This document shows, piece by piece, positions 1-9,800 of a stretch of DNA of 64,000 nucleotides (position 1 is the first letter of the stretch; each line of letters opens with the position of its first letter). Location: the NCBI GenBank assembly GCA_030430075.1, contig JAUIGN010000001.1:310001-374000 (forward strand), given 5' to 3'. A model generated the notes under the pieces. It was not told where the DNA came from and did no database searches. It saw only the letters and a list, made by a program, of their open reading frames with translations. The stretch is from a bacterium (GTDB lineage Bacteria; Planctomycetota; Planctomycetia; Pirellulales; Pirellulaceae). The position numbers and the translations under genes are program-made.

Positions 1-94
1 TGCCGAGCACCGGCCAGCGACCTGACGGCAACGCTTCGGCCGGCCCGGCCGCCGGCGGTTCGACCACTTCAATCAGACGGTTGCGCACGTTCAC
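1..94 (-). CDS. Unidentified protein, 5' fragment at window edge
   Basis: An open frame starts at a GTG (94-92) that overlaps the kdsA stop codon as GTGA, and it stays open to the left edge of the window. The visible start reads [14 protein letters not shown], then a Pro/Ala-rich stretch. The 4-base overlap suggests translational coupling with kdsA and cotranscription on the minus strand. Only about 31 residues are visible, too few to name a family. Confidence 0.5.
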   Translation of the reverse strand, partial: MNVRNRLIEVVEPPAAGPAEALPSGRWPVLG

Positions 95-996
95 GAAAAA
101 CTCTCCACGGCGCCGCGAATCCTCAAGACTCGGTCGAGGATGTCGGCAAATTGGTGTAAGGGTACAGTGTTGGGGCCGTCGCTGAGCGCCGAATCCGGAT
201 CGGGATGAGTCTCGAAGAACAAGCCGTCCACGCCAATCGCCGTCGCGGCACGTGCCAACGGTTCAACCATATCCCGGTTCCCGCCGGTCGTTGCTCCCAA
301 CCCCCCCGGCTCTTGCACACTGTGCGTTGCGTCGAAAATAACGGGCGTGCCGAGCGATCGCATCTGCGGTAACGCTCGCATGTCGTTCACCAATCGCCCG
401 TAGCCGAAAAACGTACCGCGTTCGCACAACAATACGTTACGGCAGCCAGAGCTGTTTAGTTTGCCGATCACCGGCTTCATATCCCAAGGAGCCAGGAACT
501 GCCCTTTCTTGACGTTCACCGCTTTGCCCGTTTTGGCGGCCGCCACCAGCAGGTCGGTCTGCCGGGCCAGGAAAGCGGGGATCTGGAGGAGGTCACAAAC
601 CTCACTGACAGGTGACGCCTGGCACGATTCGTGAATATCGGTGGTCACCGGCAATCCGGTCTCGATCTTCACGCGGTCCAGCATCCGCAGGCCCTCGTCG
701 AGCCCCGGACCGCGATAGGATTTCAGGCTGGTGCGGTTGGCCTTGTCAAATGAGGCCTTAAACACCAGTTGAATCGGCCGCTCGGCCGCGATCGTTCGCA
801 ACGTGCCGGCAATTTCCAACAACTGTGACTCGCTCTCGATCACGCAGGGGCCGGCGATCAAGAGCAACGGGCAGTCCGCTCCACAGCGATACGGCCCCAC
901 CTGGGCAGGGTTGTTGAGCGGTGTTTCCGCGGGCCGCGGGTCGCTCGGCAGGGAATTCTCAGACACGGCGTCGACTTTCCAGAAAGATGCGTTCAT
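91..996 (-). CDS. kdsA: 3-deoxy-8-phosphooctulonate synthase (KDO-8-P synthase)
   Basis: KdsA condenses phosphoenolpyruvate with arabinose-5-phosphate to KDO-8-phosphate, a cytosolic step in lipopolysaccharide inner-core synthesis. The 301-residue product has the family motifs in order: [10 protein letters not shown] near the N terminus, [12 protein letters not shown], a PVTTDIHE segment, [14 protein letters not shown], and [13 protein letters not shown] followed by FDATHSVQ. Length fits the family (about 280) plus a short N-terminal tail. I start at ATG 996. The frame stays open upstream to 1206, but that part is the translated 24-bp repeat (units of G-W-R-P-A-P-S) and is very unlikely to be native protein. 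The gene overlaps the next gene downstream by GTGA. It supports a Gram-negative-type envelope with LPS. Confidence 0.95.
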   Translation of the reverse strand: MNASFWKVDAVSENSLPSDPRPAETPLNNPAQVGPYRCGADCPLLLIAGPCVIESESQLLEIAGTLRTIAAERPIQLVFKASFDKANRTSLKSYRGPGLDEGLRMLDRVKIETGLPVTTDIHESCQASPVSEVCDLLQIPAFLARQTDLLVAAAKTGKAVNVKKGQFLAPWDMKPVIGKLNSSGCRNVLLCERGTFFGYGRLVNDMRALPQMRSLGTPVIFDATHSVQEPGGLGATTGGNRDMVEPLARAATAIGVDGLFFETHPDPDSALSDGPNTVPLHQFADILDRVLRIRGAVESFS

Positions 997-1056
997 CCAA
1001 ACCGGGACAGCGGTAATCGCCCATTGTAACGCAGCCGCAGAAGAATTGGCGGCACC

Positions 1057-1204
1057 ACGGCTCGGCGCAGGTCTCCAACCACGGCTCGGCGCGGGTCTCC
1101 AACCAACGCTCGGCGCAGGTCTCCAACCAACGCTCGGCGCAGGTCTCCAACCAGCGCTCGGCGCGGGTCTCCGACCCCGCCGAAACGGCTGACCGAAGGT
1201 CTCC
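1057..1204. repeat. Tandem 24-bp repeat, dispersed GGTCTCC family, copy near kdsA
   Basis: Five 24-bp units lie at 1057-1176. Each holds a CTCGGCGC(A/G)GGTCTCC core followed by AACC or GACC. The last unit runs into CCGCCGAAACGGCTGACCGAAGGTCTCC (the halves together span 1171-1204). The same core and flank recur at 48390-48635 and 60047-60423. On the minus strand the units translate as an 8-residue repeat in frame with kdsA, which creates a false N-terminal extension. Confidence 0.9.
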
Positions 1205-1375
1205 AACTCCTCACGCAGCAGCCGATCTTCGCCGTTCCGCGTGTCATGCGGTGCATCCCCCCACGCGGGCTGGCATGTGGCGGGAAGGTCTCCAACTCCT
1301 CACGCAGCAGCCGATCTTCGCCATTCCGCGTGTCATGCGGTGCATCCCCCCGCGCCGTCTGGCATGTGGCGGGAA
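1198..1375. repeat. Two tandem 89-bp copies with internal ATGC-GGT-GCAT palindrome
   Basis: Copies at 1198-1286 and 1287-1375 are nearly identical. Each starts with GGTCTCCAACTCC, contains GTGTCATGCGGTGCATCCCC and ends near GGCATGTGGCGGGAA. The GTCATGC-nnn-GCAT core matches the palindrome in the repeats at 48905 and 60127, so this looks like a diverged, tandemly duplicated part of the same family. No coding content is evident. Confidence 0.85.
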
Positions 1376-1399
1376 CGTTGCCTGTGGGAGACTTGGCCG

Positions 1400-1460
1400 G
1401 CCAGACCGCGTCAACGTCCGGTTTGCTCTGCGATCAACGGAACGGGGATCAACGCCCCAC
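1400..1460. repeat. Copy of a second dispersed repeat family
   Basis: The core at 1418-1446 reads CCGGTTTGCTC, two variable bases, CGATCAACGGA and then a G-rich end. It closely matches 55530-55560, whose upstream part in turn matches 27195-27260. It lies between the GGTCTCC repeats and the lipid kinase gene and is not coding. Confidence 0.5.
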
Positions 1461-1478
1461 ACCGGACGAGTCATCCGG

Positions 1479-2573
1479 CTAACCGGATTCCGTTCCGGCT
1501 GCATCGCCAGGCGGCGAGGTCGCTGCCGGCGCATCGCGGGCCCCGGCCGCGTCCGAGCGGTTCGGTGGCGAGTACGAGCGGGGTACGACGAGCGTCAGCC
1601 GGTTGGGCAGCACGCGGATCTCGACCGGCAGCACCCCGCCCGGGTCCCCGTCCATCTGGAACGGCACTTCCCCAGAAACGGCCTCGATCCGCAAGCCCCG
1701 GACGCGCCCGGTGGTGCAGTCTTCCCAGCCCTGGTGCTGACCAAGCATCACACCGCTGAGATAGCGGAGGCCGTTCCAGATCGAGCCTCCTTTGAAGGTA
1801 CACAGATCCAACAGCCCGTCGCGGCCGTCGGCGTCGGGCAGGATCCGCAGGCCGCGCGCGTAGCTGGGCAGATTTCCGACAAACACCCAACGTGCCGAAA
1901 TCGGCTCGGCCGGCGGTTGACCCACATCCCCCTCGAACTCGCACATGACGCGCAATTCCGGGTATTCGTAATTCCAAATCGAATCCAGGATCGGTTTCGC
2001 ATACGAGAAGTGGTGAATGTGGCCGGTACGATCGCGATGCAGTCGCCGCACCACGTCGGCATCAAACCCACAGCCGACCATCAGCAGAAACAGCCGGCCA
2101 TTGGCCTCGCCGGCGTCCAGCGTCACCGTTCGCCCTTCTTTAACCGCCTCCACGAACTGGCCGATCTCCGCGGTCATCCCGAGGTACTTGGCGAGCAAGT
2201 TTTCCGTCCCCAGCGGAAACACGGCCAACGGTGTTCCGGGAGGTGTGTGATTCGCGAGCAGTGCCACCGTGCCGTCGCCGCCGGCCGAAACGACGGCTCG
2301 CAATTCGTTCTTCTCCAGGGATGCCGCCGCCCATTCCGTCAGCGTGGCAATCTCCGAAGTGGAATCGACCTGGAATCCACGCTCGATCAGGCCGTCCCGC
2401 AATTCCCCGACCAAGGCCTGACCCGAACGGGCTCCCGCCTTGGGATTCAGTGAGATCAACACTCGATTCGGTTCTCTGGCCACGCGCCGTGATGCCTCGC
2501 TGGAGTTCACTTCATCGTCCCTGTGCGATGCAACCGGTTGCTCGCCTCCGCGACCGGTCGGCCGCCGCGCCAT
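1479..2573 (-). CDS. Diacylglycerol kinase-like lipid kinase (YegS/LCB5 family)
   Basis: A predicted cytosolic kinase of 364 residues that phosphorylates a lipid such as diacylglycerol or a sphingoid base using ATP. The DAGK catalytic fold is visible: RVLISLNPKAG near residue 37, the nucleotide-binding loop SAGGDGTVALLAN near residue 95, then FPLGTENLLAKYLG, and the C-terminal FQMDGDP motif typical of YegS-like enzymes. The substrate cannot be read from sequence. The start used is ATG 2573. The first about 30 residues are low-complexity and not conserved-looking, so an internal GTG at 2510 is a real alternative. The Pro/Ala/Gly-rich C-terminal tail is probably disordered. It sits alone between two non-coding stretches. 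Confidence 0.88.
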   Translation of the reverse strand: MARRPTGRGGEQPVASHRDDEVNSSEASRRVAREPNRVLISLNPKAGARSGQALVGELRDGLIERGFQVDSTSEIATLTEWAAASLEKNELRAVVSAGGDGTVALLANHTPPGTPLAVFPLGTENLLAKYLGMTAEIGQFVEAVKEGRTVTLDAGEANGRLFLLMVGCGFDADVVRRLHRDRTGHIHHFSYAKPILDSIWNYEYPELRVMCEFEGDVGQPPAEPISARWVFVGNLPSYARGLRILPDADGRDGLLDLCTFKGGSIWNGLRYLSGVMLGQHQGWEDCTTGRVRGLRIEAVSGEVPFQMDGDPGGVLPVEIRVLPNRLTLVVPRSYSPPNRSDAAGARDAPAATSPPGDAAGTESG

Positions 2574-3438
2574 GGCCGGCGGCCCACTTGGGTGTCGGCG
2601 CCCCGCCGGGGAAGCCCCTGCTTGGGAAGCCCCTACGCCCCAAGCCGCCAGTTCCCCAAGCCGCCAGCCCCACCAGCAAGCAGGCCAGCAAGCTCACAAC
2701 ACCAGCGGCAAACGGCCCCGGCACCCCGTAAGCAGGCACCGCCTGGCCGTAACAGCCGCCGGCTGGCACCACGGTTGAACGATCTCGCAACATTGTAGCG
2801 AAAACTCTGTTGCATTCCGCATCACCTCACCGCCGACACTCGCCGGGCCAACTGTCCAGGCCGAGCAAACAAAACAACAAGAAACTCATAACCATCTTCC
2901 CTGAAGCAACTTAACAGGATTCGAATCGACCTGCCCGCGGACCGTTGGCGCGCCGCATGCGTTACCCGGCAACTATCCGCGGGCCGAGTTCCTCTGGATG
3001 GAAGCGAGGTCCCTGACGTGGAGATTGAATCCGTGGGGCCTCTGATGATCAGGAAAAACAGGATGGTTGCCTTGCCCCTGGCCGTCCCGTTTGCCAAAAG
3101 ATGTGTTTTGGCCGTCAGAGGCCCCCGTTTTCTTGCCGCCGCCAGTTCAGGCACCAGATCATTGGTCTCAGACGACGATGCAGATCGTGCAGCGCACTGT
3201 CTCCGGGATAAGGATAAGGATCAGGGTGAATCGACAAGGGACGGCCCGTCCACAGGCCCGCCCGTGCATCGGCCCGCCCGTGCATCGGCCCGCTTGCTGC
3301 TGGCCACGTTGTTCAATTGCCGATTCGGTCGCGGGCTTGTCGGTCGAGCGAAACATGGATAAACTTCTGAATTACCCGGAGTCGCGTGGGTCCGTTCACG
3401 CCCATTTGACGGACATTCGCCGCGAATCGTGATCCGAC
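2574..3438. other. Intergenic stretch without a convincing gene
   Basis: About 860 bases separate the lipid kinase start from the tRNA. A frame at 2512-2793 (minus) could encode 93 residues with one hydrophobic segment, but it is Gly/Pro-rich and overlaps the kinase start; I do not call it. Short direct repeats occur near 2600-2680 (AAGCC-containing) and at 3250-3290 (two copies of GGCCCGCCCGTGCATC). The promoter of the tRNA/TPR/tgt cluster probably lies here, but no clear -35/-10 pair is visible. Confidence 0.5.
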
Positions 3439-3511
3439 GCCAGCGTAGCTTCAACGGCAGAGCACCGCATTCGTAATGCGGGGGTTGTGGGTTCGAATCC
3501 CACCGCTGGCT
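3439..3511 (+). tRNA. tRNA-Thr (anticodon CGT)
   Basis: A full cloverleaf can be drawn. The acceptor GCCAGCG pairs with CGCTGGC. The D arm is GCTT/GAGC with a loop containing GG. The anticodon stem CCGCA/TGCGG encloses TTCGTAA, giving anticodon CGT. The T arm is GTGGG-TTCGAAT-CCCAC and the discriminator is T. No CCA is encoded. CGT reads ACG threonine codons. The next gene starts 38 bases downstream, so tRNA and mRNA may share a transcript. Confidence 0.95.
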
Positions 3512-3549
3512 CTCTCTGCTTCTCTCCCTCGGTTTTTTGGAGGAAATTC

Positions 3550-4875
3550 ATGTCGACGGACCTGGCACCGGATCTCCGTGAGATCGTTCTGTCGAATTCT
3601 TCATTTGGCCCCGCAGAGATCGCCCAGTTGTCTCAGGCGATCAGTGACGACTATGCCAATTTCACGGCGTTGCGTGACGCGGTTGGAGAGCTGGAATCTC
3701 GCACGGACCCGACACCGGCAACCTCGGTCCGGCTGGGAGTCTGCTATTACCTGCTGTGCCGATTCGAGACTGCGGCCAGCACGCTGGCCAGTGCAGACGG
3801 TGGAGCGGTTGCCCAGTTCTACCTGGGGAAGTCCCAATTCGAACTGGGCGACTACGAGGCGGCGATCGCCGGCTACAAGGCGGCCAAGGTCTCCGGCTAC
3901 AACTCGGATGAATGCGATCTGGCGATTGCCGAAGCACTTCGAAACAGCGGAGAGAAGACGGAAGCGATGACGGTCTTGGACCAGCTTTTTGGTCCGATCG
4001 AGCAGACAGCCGAGTATCTTTACCAGCGGGCGGCGACCGTCAATTCTCTGGGTGGCAATCCCAGTGAGGTGGTCGCCCTCTACGAGCGGGCCGTCGAGTC
4101 GTCGGACTCGCACGCGGGCGCAATGTTCGGCCTGGCGGTCGAAAACGATCGTCGCGGCAACGACGAAGAGGCGATGAACCTGTACAACCGGGCTGCCAAC
4201 TGCTTCCCCTCGCATGTCGGCGCGTTGCTCAACTTGGGCATCATGTATGAAGACATGCAGCGTTACGAGCTGGCCCAGTCGTGTTACCAGCGGATCCTGG
4301 ACGTTTACCCGGATCACTCGCAGGCGCGGCTGTTCTACAAGGATTCGCTCGGCTCACGCGATCAACTCTATGACGAAGAGGCACAGAAGCGTACCGACCG
4401 GCTGTCACAGGTCCTCAGCATCCCGGTCACGGACTTCGAACTTTCCGTCCGCAGCCGGAACTGCCTGCAGAAGATGGGCGTCCGTTCGCTGGGCGACTTG
4501 ACGCGGACGTCCGAACAGGAACTGTTGACCAGCAAGAATTTCGGCGAGACGTCATTGATCGAAATCCGCGACATGCTGCAATCCAAGGGCCTGACGTTAG
4601 GCCAGTTCGCCCACGAGCGTGCCGAGCCCGAGCCGTCGTACGACACGTCGAACATGTCGCCGGACGAGCAGGCGCTCCTGGACCGCCCGATCGCCGACCT
4701 GAACCTTTCAGTGCGTGCCCGCAAGTGCATGGTTCGGCTCGGCCTTTCCACCATCGGCGAACTCGCGCGGAAGTCGCAAGACGACCTGCTGGAATGCAAG
4801 AATTTCGGCGTGACCAGTCTGAATGAAGTCCGTGAGAAGCTGGGCCAGTTGAACCTCAAGTTGCGCGGCGACTGA
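3550..4875 (+). CDS. TPR protein with two C-terminal RNA-polymerase-alpha-CTD-like domains
   Basis: A 441-residue soluble protein. Residues about 55-290 form degenerate TPR helices, for example ALLNLGIMYEDMQRYELAQ. The C terminus carries two copies of a domain very like the DNA-binding C-terminal domain of RNA polymerase alpha: one from IPVTDFELSVRSRNCL to about residue 365, and one from RPIADLNLSVRARKCM to the end. Both keep the Arg equivalent to E. coli alpha R265, which contacts UP-element DNA; copy 1 also keeps the N268 equivalent, whereas copy 2 has Lys there. Both have Thr at the K298 position. A plausible role is DNA or transcription-factor binding through the CTDs, with the TPRs as a partner platform, but this is inference. 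The start ATG 3550 follows GGAGG at 3539-3543. tgt begins 15 bases downstream, so they are probably cotranscribed. Confidence 0.88.
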   Translation: MSTDLAPDLREIVLSNSSFGPAEIAQLSQAISDDYANFTALRDAVGELESRTDPTPATSVRLGVCYYLLCRFETAASTLASADGGAVAQFYLGKSQFELGDYEAAIAGYKAAKVSGYNSDECDLAIAEALRNSGEKTEAMTVLDQLFGPIEQTAEYLYQRAATVNSLGGNPSEVVALYERAVESSDSHAGAMFGLAVENDRRGNDEEAMNLYNRAANCFPSHVGALLNLGIMYEDMQRYELAQSCYQRILDVYPDHSQARLFYKDSLGSRDQLYDEEAQKRTDRLSQVLSIPVTDFELSVRSRNCLQKMGVRSLGDLTRTSEQELLTSKNFGETSLIEIRDMLQSKGLTLGQFAHERAEPEPSYDTSNMSPDEQALLDRPIADLNLSVRARKCMVRLGLSTIGELARKSQDDLLECKNFGVTSLNEVREKLGQLNLKLRGD

Positions 4876-4890
4876 TGGTGATCCGGCCTG

Positions 4891-6009
4891 ATGGCGCTGT
4901 CCGCAATTCGCTTTCAACTCTTACAGACCGATCCTCGCTGTAGCGCGCGCCGCTCGACGCTGCACACACCGCATGGGCCGGTGGAGTTGCCCGCGTTCAT
5001 GCCGGTGGGCACTCAGGGGACCGTCAAGGCGCTGACCGCGACGATGGTCGCCGACAGCGGCGCCCAGATGATGCTTTGCAACACCTACCACCTGGCCTTG
5101 CGTCCCGGGGAAGCGGTGGTCGCCGAGCTGGGCGGGCTGCACACGTTCGCTGGCTGGCAAGGTCCCATCCTCACCGACAGCGGCGGCTTCCAGGTCTTTA
5201 GCCTGGGGCAGAATACCAGGGTGACGGAAGAAGCGGCCGTCTTTCGGTCACATATCGACGGCAGCCTGCTGGAACTCTCCCCGGAACGCTCGATCGCGAT
5301 CCAGGAACGCCTGGGCAGTGACATCGCCATGGTCCTCGATCACGTCGTCGCCCTGCCGGCCCCGGACAACGAGGTCCGGGCCGCCAACGAGCGTACGGTG
5401 CGGTGGGCTGCCAGGTGCCGAGCGGCCCAGACGCGGAGCGACCAGGCGCAATTCGCCATTGTTCAGGGCGGCTTGTCGGAAACGATGCGCGTCGAGTGCG
5501 CCGAACAACTGGCCGACCTGGATTTCCCCGGCTATGCGGTCGGCGGCCTGAGTGTGGGCGAAGACGAAGCGGATCGGAATCGGATCCTGGATGCCACCTG
5601 CCCTGCCCTGCCCGCTGACAAGCCGCGCTACCTGATGGGTGTCGGCAAGCCGCACGACTTGCTGGAAGCCATTCGCCGGGGGATCGACATGTTTGACTGC
5701 GTGATGCCCACGCGCAACGGTCGCAATGCGCTGGCGTTCACGGACGAAGGCACGATTCGGTTGCGGAATCTCAAGCACCAGCGTGACACGCGTCCGCTGG
5801 AGGAAGGCTGCGGCTGCCCGGCCTGCGGACATAGCCGAGGCTACCTGCGACACCTTTTTCAAGCACGGGAAATGCTGGGGCCGACGCTCGTTTCGGCCCA
5901 CAATCTTTGGTACTACCAGCGGTTGATGGCGAATGCCCGCTCGGCCATTGAAAGGGGCCGGTTTCTGGAATTCTACCAGGCGCAGATGGACCGCTGGAGC
6001 AACGGGTAA
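4891..6009 (+). CDS. tgt: tRNA-guanine(34) transglycosylase (queuine tRNA-ribosyltransferase)
   Basis: Tgt swaps guanine-34 for preQ1 in tRNAs with GUN anticodons, the first tRNA-level step of queuosine synthesis. At 372 residues it matches the bacterial family length. Visible motifs are [37 protein letters not shown] with the early catalytic Asp, [32 protein letters not shown] with the nucleophilic Asp region, and the C-terminal zinc site [16 protein letters not shown] with a distal His. The start is ATG 4891. The gene follows the TPR/alpha-CTD gene closely and precedes yajC-secDF, the widespread tgt-yajC-secDF order. Confidence 0.97.
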   Translation: MALSAIRFQLLQTDPRCSARRSTLHTPHGPVELPAFMPVGTQGTVKALTATMVADSGAQMMLCNTYHLALRPGEAVVAELGGLHTFAGWQGPILTDSGGFQVFSLGQNTRVTEEAAVFRSHIDGSLLELSPERSIAIQERLGSDIAMVLDHVVALPAPDNEVRAANERTVRWAARCRAAQTRSDQAQFAIVQGGLSETMRVECAEQLADLDFPGYAVGGLSVGEDEADRNRILDATCPALPADKPRYLMGVGKPHDLLEAIRRGIDMFDCVMPTRNGRNALAFTDEGTIRLRNLKHQRDTRPLEEGCGCPACGHSRGYLRHLFQAREMLGPTLVSAHNLWYYQRLMANARSAIERGRFLEFYQAQMDRWSNG

Positions 6010-6377
6010 ACCCACATTCTTCACGATCATCGGGCGAGATTCGAGCCGTCGAGCGTCTGTCCCAGAAACGGCCCTCGGCACCCGCCGCCGGTGGCCGCCC
6101 TGAGCCTGCTGAGACGGCCTTGCCCGTTGTGGCGCAAGATCTTATGATGACCGGCTAAATTTGAGTTGGAGCGGCCCAACCGTCGACGCGTCTGGGTCGT
6201 TTTTTGGTTTGACACCACGGTCGACGGCGCGGACCGCTGGCCGCCGCCCCCGCGGGTGCGAAAGTCGAATGACGCCGGCCGCGACGCGCTCCGGCCAAAT
6301 GTATCACGCAAATGCACTCTCCGTCGTCCCGCCGGGCGGGCCGGAGAGCAAGCTCATGAGAATTGGACACATCCACC
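6010..6377. other. Intergenic stretch tgt-yajC
   Basis: About 370 bases without a credible gene. It contains a TTGACA-like hexamer at 6209-6214 but no convincing -10 box at proper spacing, and no terminator with a T-run. It may hold a separate yajC-secDF promoter. Confidence 0.4.
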
Positions 6378-6758
6378 ATGATGGAGTGGTTTTCGGCGAT
6401 CGCTTTCCCGCAGTTGCTCCTTGCACAGGAACCGAACGGCAACCAGCCCGCCCCCTCGCTTGCGGACCTTCCCTGGCCCGCCTTCGCCATCATCGGAGTC
6501 ATGTTCTACTTTCTGCTCATCCGCCCCGAGCGAAAGAAGCGGAAGGAACTGACCGACCTGCTGGACAGCTTGAAGAAGAACGATCGCGTGGTGACGATCG
6601 GCGGGATCCACGGCGTGGTGGTCAATGTGGCCGGCGAATCAGACGAAGTCACGATCCGGGTCGACGAAGGAACGAACACCAAATTGAGAGTGTCGCGCAG
6701 TGCGATTTCGCGCGTGATTGGCGATGAGAAATCGGCCAACCAAGATGGCGCCTCGTAG
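6378..6758 (+). CDS. yajC: Preprotein translocase subunit YajC
   Basis: YajC is the small single-span inner-membrane partner of SecDF in the Sec holotranslocon. The product (126 residues) has one N-terminal membrane helix (FAIIGVMFYFLLIRPERKKRKE) followed by the family signature of a basic R-P-x-x-K-R-x-K stretch, then SLKKNDRVVTIGGIHGVVV and a C-terminal domain ending near RSAISRVIGDE. The frame is also open from a TTG at 6363; I prefer ATG 6378, with ATG 6381 equally possible, since there is no clear Shine-Dalgarno site to decide. It lies 48 bases before secDF. Confidence 0.93.
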   Translation: MMEWFSAIAFPQLLLAQEPNGNQPAPSLADLPWPAFAIIGVMFYFLLIRPERKKRKELTDLLDSLKKNDRVVTIGGIHGVVVNVAGESDEVTIRVDEGTNTKLRVSRSAISRVIGDEKSANQDGAS

Positions 6759-6806
6759 CCCGGGACTGCTACTTTACACATCCATGGAATTAGGAAGCTT
6801 CCTGCC

Positions 6807-9800
6807 ATGCCTTTGAACGCATTGGTTTTCGCCCAGTCTGAGCCGGTTCAGTCGGCGACGACACAGTCCAACCTGATCTACCTGCTGTCTTTCATCGCAG
6901 TGGGTATCGTGCTGCCGATCCTGCTGGGCCAGTTTCTGGCCAAGCGACTTCGGGCGCCCGACTACGGCTGGAAGATCTCCCTGGTTCTCGTCCTGAGCAT
7001 GCTGGCCGCGCTGACCGTGGCACGCACCTGGGACCAGGAGACCGGCACCTTCAAGATCCCCCTCGGTGTCGACCTCAAGGGTGGTGTCATTCTGATCTAC
7101 GAAGTCGACGAGGAAGCCTCGCTGGCCAGTGAGGACGACCCGGACGGGGCCAGTGCCGGCCAACTCAAAATGGACACGCTGATCAGTGCCCTCTCGCGGC
7201 GGATCAACCCCAGCGGCACGAAGGAGATCGTGCTACGAAAATACGGCGATCGGCAGGTGGAGATCATCATCCCCGAAGTCGACCCGTTAGAAGTCGAAGT
7301 GATCAAGAAGGAAATCAGCACCGCGGGCCTGCTCAAATTCCGCATCGTCGCGAATCGGCGCGACCACGAAGACATTATCGCACTGGCCCGCGAGATGGCT
7401 GAAGATCGAACCCGCAAACGCAACAACATCGTCCGCGACGCCGACAATCAACCGGTCGGTCTCTGGGCCCGCGTGGCGCGTGAACAAGAACAGGACGACT
7501 CCGATCAACCCCTGAAGCTGGCGGTCTCAGCCAACGACCTGGTGCGGGACGCCAGCACCGGTGACCTGATCGACATTCCACCCTTCAATGAACGGGACGC
7601 CGACCGGGAAATCGCGGCCCTCCAGGAGTTCCTCGACAGCCGAGGCATCAAGGAAATTGAAATCCTGATGGCGACGAACGACGGCTACAACGTCGAAGGA
7701 AAGCACCTCGGCGTGGTCAGCCAGGCCAAGGACGAGCGGCTCAATCCGTGCATCAACTTCACCCTCAAGGGCGAAGGCATCGATCTGTTCGCCGACCTGA
7801 CGCGCGACAACGAACCGGACGGAAACTTCCATCGCCAGTTGGGCATCCTGCTCGATGACGAACTGCTGTCAGCCCCGAATATCCAGGAAATGATCAATCG
7901 TAATGGCCGCATTACGGGGCGATTCACCCAGGAAGAAGTCGCCTTCATGGTCAACATCCTGGATGCCGGCAGCCTGCCCGTCGTCCTCAACAAGGTGCCC
8001 ATCAGTGAGAGCGTCATCTCTCCCTTGCTGGGACAACAGACGATCGAACAAGGAAAGTGGGCGATCGGCATTTCGCTCGCCGCGGTGCTCGTCTTCATCC
8101 TCTTCTACTACCGCTTCGCGGGTGTCGTCGCGTCGCTGGCCCTGGTCGCCAACCTGCTCTACATCCTGGCAATGATGATCATGATCAAGGCGGCCTTCAC
8201 CCTGCCCGGCCTGGCGGGGCTCGTGCTGACCGTCGGCATGTCGGTCGACGCGAACGTGCTGATCTTTGAACGGATCCGCGAGGAACTGGCCAAGGGGTCG
8301 GCCCTCCGAATGGCAATTCGCAACGGCTTCTCACGGGCCTCGACCACGATCGTCGATGCCAACGTAACGACGCTGATCACGGCGATCGTCCTGTATGCGA
8401 TCGGGACCGATCAGATTCGTGGTTTCGCGGTGACGCTCATCCTGGGAATCTTGATGAGTATGTTCACGGCCATTTTCTGCTCGAGAATCATCTTCGACCT
8501 GGCAGAGAAATCGCGCCGGCTCAGCCTGAACATGCATCAGCTTGTCGGTGCCACACAATTCGACTTCATTGGGAAACGGCAGTTGGCTGCCGTCTTCTCG
8601 GCGGTCCTGATCATTGCCGGAATTGCCGGACTGGCCTTCCGCGGCGCAGACATCTTCGACATTGACTTCCGCGGCGGGACCTCGGTGCACGTTACGCTGA
8701 AAGAGTCGATGAAGACGGACGACCTCCGGGAGAAGCTCGGACCAAAGTTCCAGGAATTGGGCGAGCGATACACGATTTCCGCGATGAACGCGGGTAGCGA
8801 CGCCAGTAACACGGTGTTTAAAGTGGACTCGGGAATCCGCGAAGTCGCCGAGTTGCAGCAGGCGATCCAAGATGCCCTCAAAGCCGACGGCACCAGCCCG
8901 CTGGCAACCTATTCGCTCGGTGTCGAAGGAATCCGCACCGTTGCGATGGCCGACACGGAGGCGCCTGAAGCCGCGGAAGACGAGAACCGCAAACCGGCCG
9001 CTCCCGGCGAAGAAGCTCCGGGAGCACCGCCGGCGACGCCACCGAACGGCGACGGCGGTGCACCTGCGGAAGAACCCAAGCCGGAAGAACCCAAGCCGGA
9101 AGAACCCAAGCCGGAAGAACCCAAACCGGAAGAACCCAAACCGGAAGAACCCAAGCCGGAAGAGCCCAAACCGGAAGAATCCAAGCCGGAAGAATCCAAG
9201 CCGGAAGAATCCAAGCCGGAAGAATCCAAGCCGGAAGAATCCAAGCCGGAAGAATCCAAGCCGGAAGAGCCCAAGCCGGAAGAGCCCAAGCCGGAAGAGC
9301 CCAAGCCGGAAGAACCCAAACCGGAGGAACCCAAACCGGAAGAATCCAAGCCGGAAGAGCCCAAGCCGGCGGACGGCGCTGAGCCGGCGGCTACCGAGCC
9401 TGCCGAATCGAGCGATGCGGGAACCGCCTCACCTGCCCCGGATGACGGCGCGGCTGCCCTGCGTGCCGCTGACGGGCTGCTCGCACTTGCCGACGATGTC
9501 GCGATCCGGATCGCACAAGCTGACGCAGGCGATGGAGATGGGGATGGCGACGACGGGTCGTCGACTTCGACTGATCAAGGCGCTAGTGACAGCGACCCGA
9601 ACGTACCGTCCGCCGCCGCGGAGAACGAACCGCCACCCGCAGAGACGGCCGATACCGGCTCGGCGGCGGAGCCGGCCCCAGTCCCCGCCAAGGGGGCTAC
9701 GACGCAAGTGGAAATTGACCTCAGTTTCGAGCATGAGATCAACTACGACACGTTGCATTCAATGGTCGCCGAGGTGATGGAGAGTGCCGGGAACACCGAG

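Noticed and set aside
2512-2793. 93-codon frame with one hydrophobic segment upstream of the lipid kinase
   Set aside because: Gly/Pro-rich composition with short DNA repeats, overlap with the kinase start and no ribosome site; cannot be supported as a gene.
8909-9364. Minus-strand frame with a G-S-S-G-L repeat
   Set aside because: It is the reverse translation of the secDF EE(P/S)KP minisatellite, not an elastic or antifreeze-type protein.
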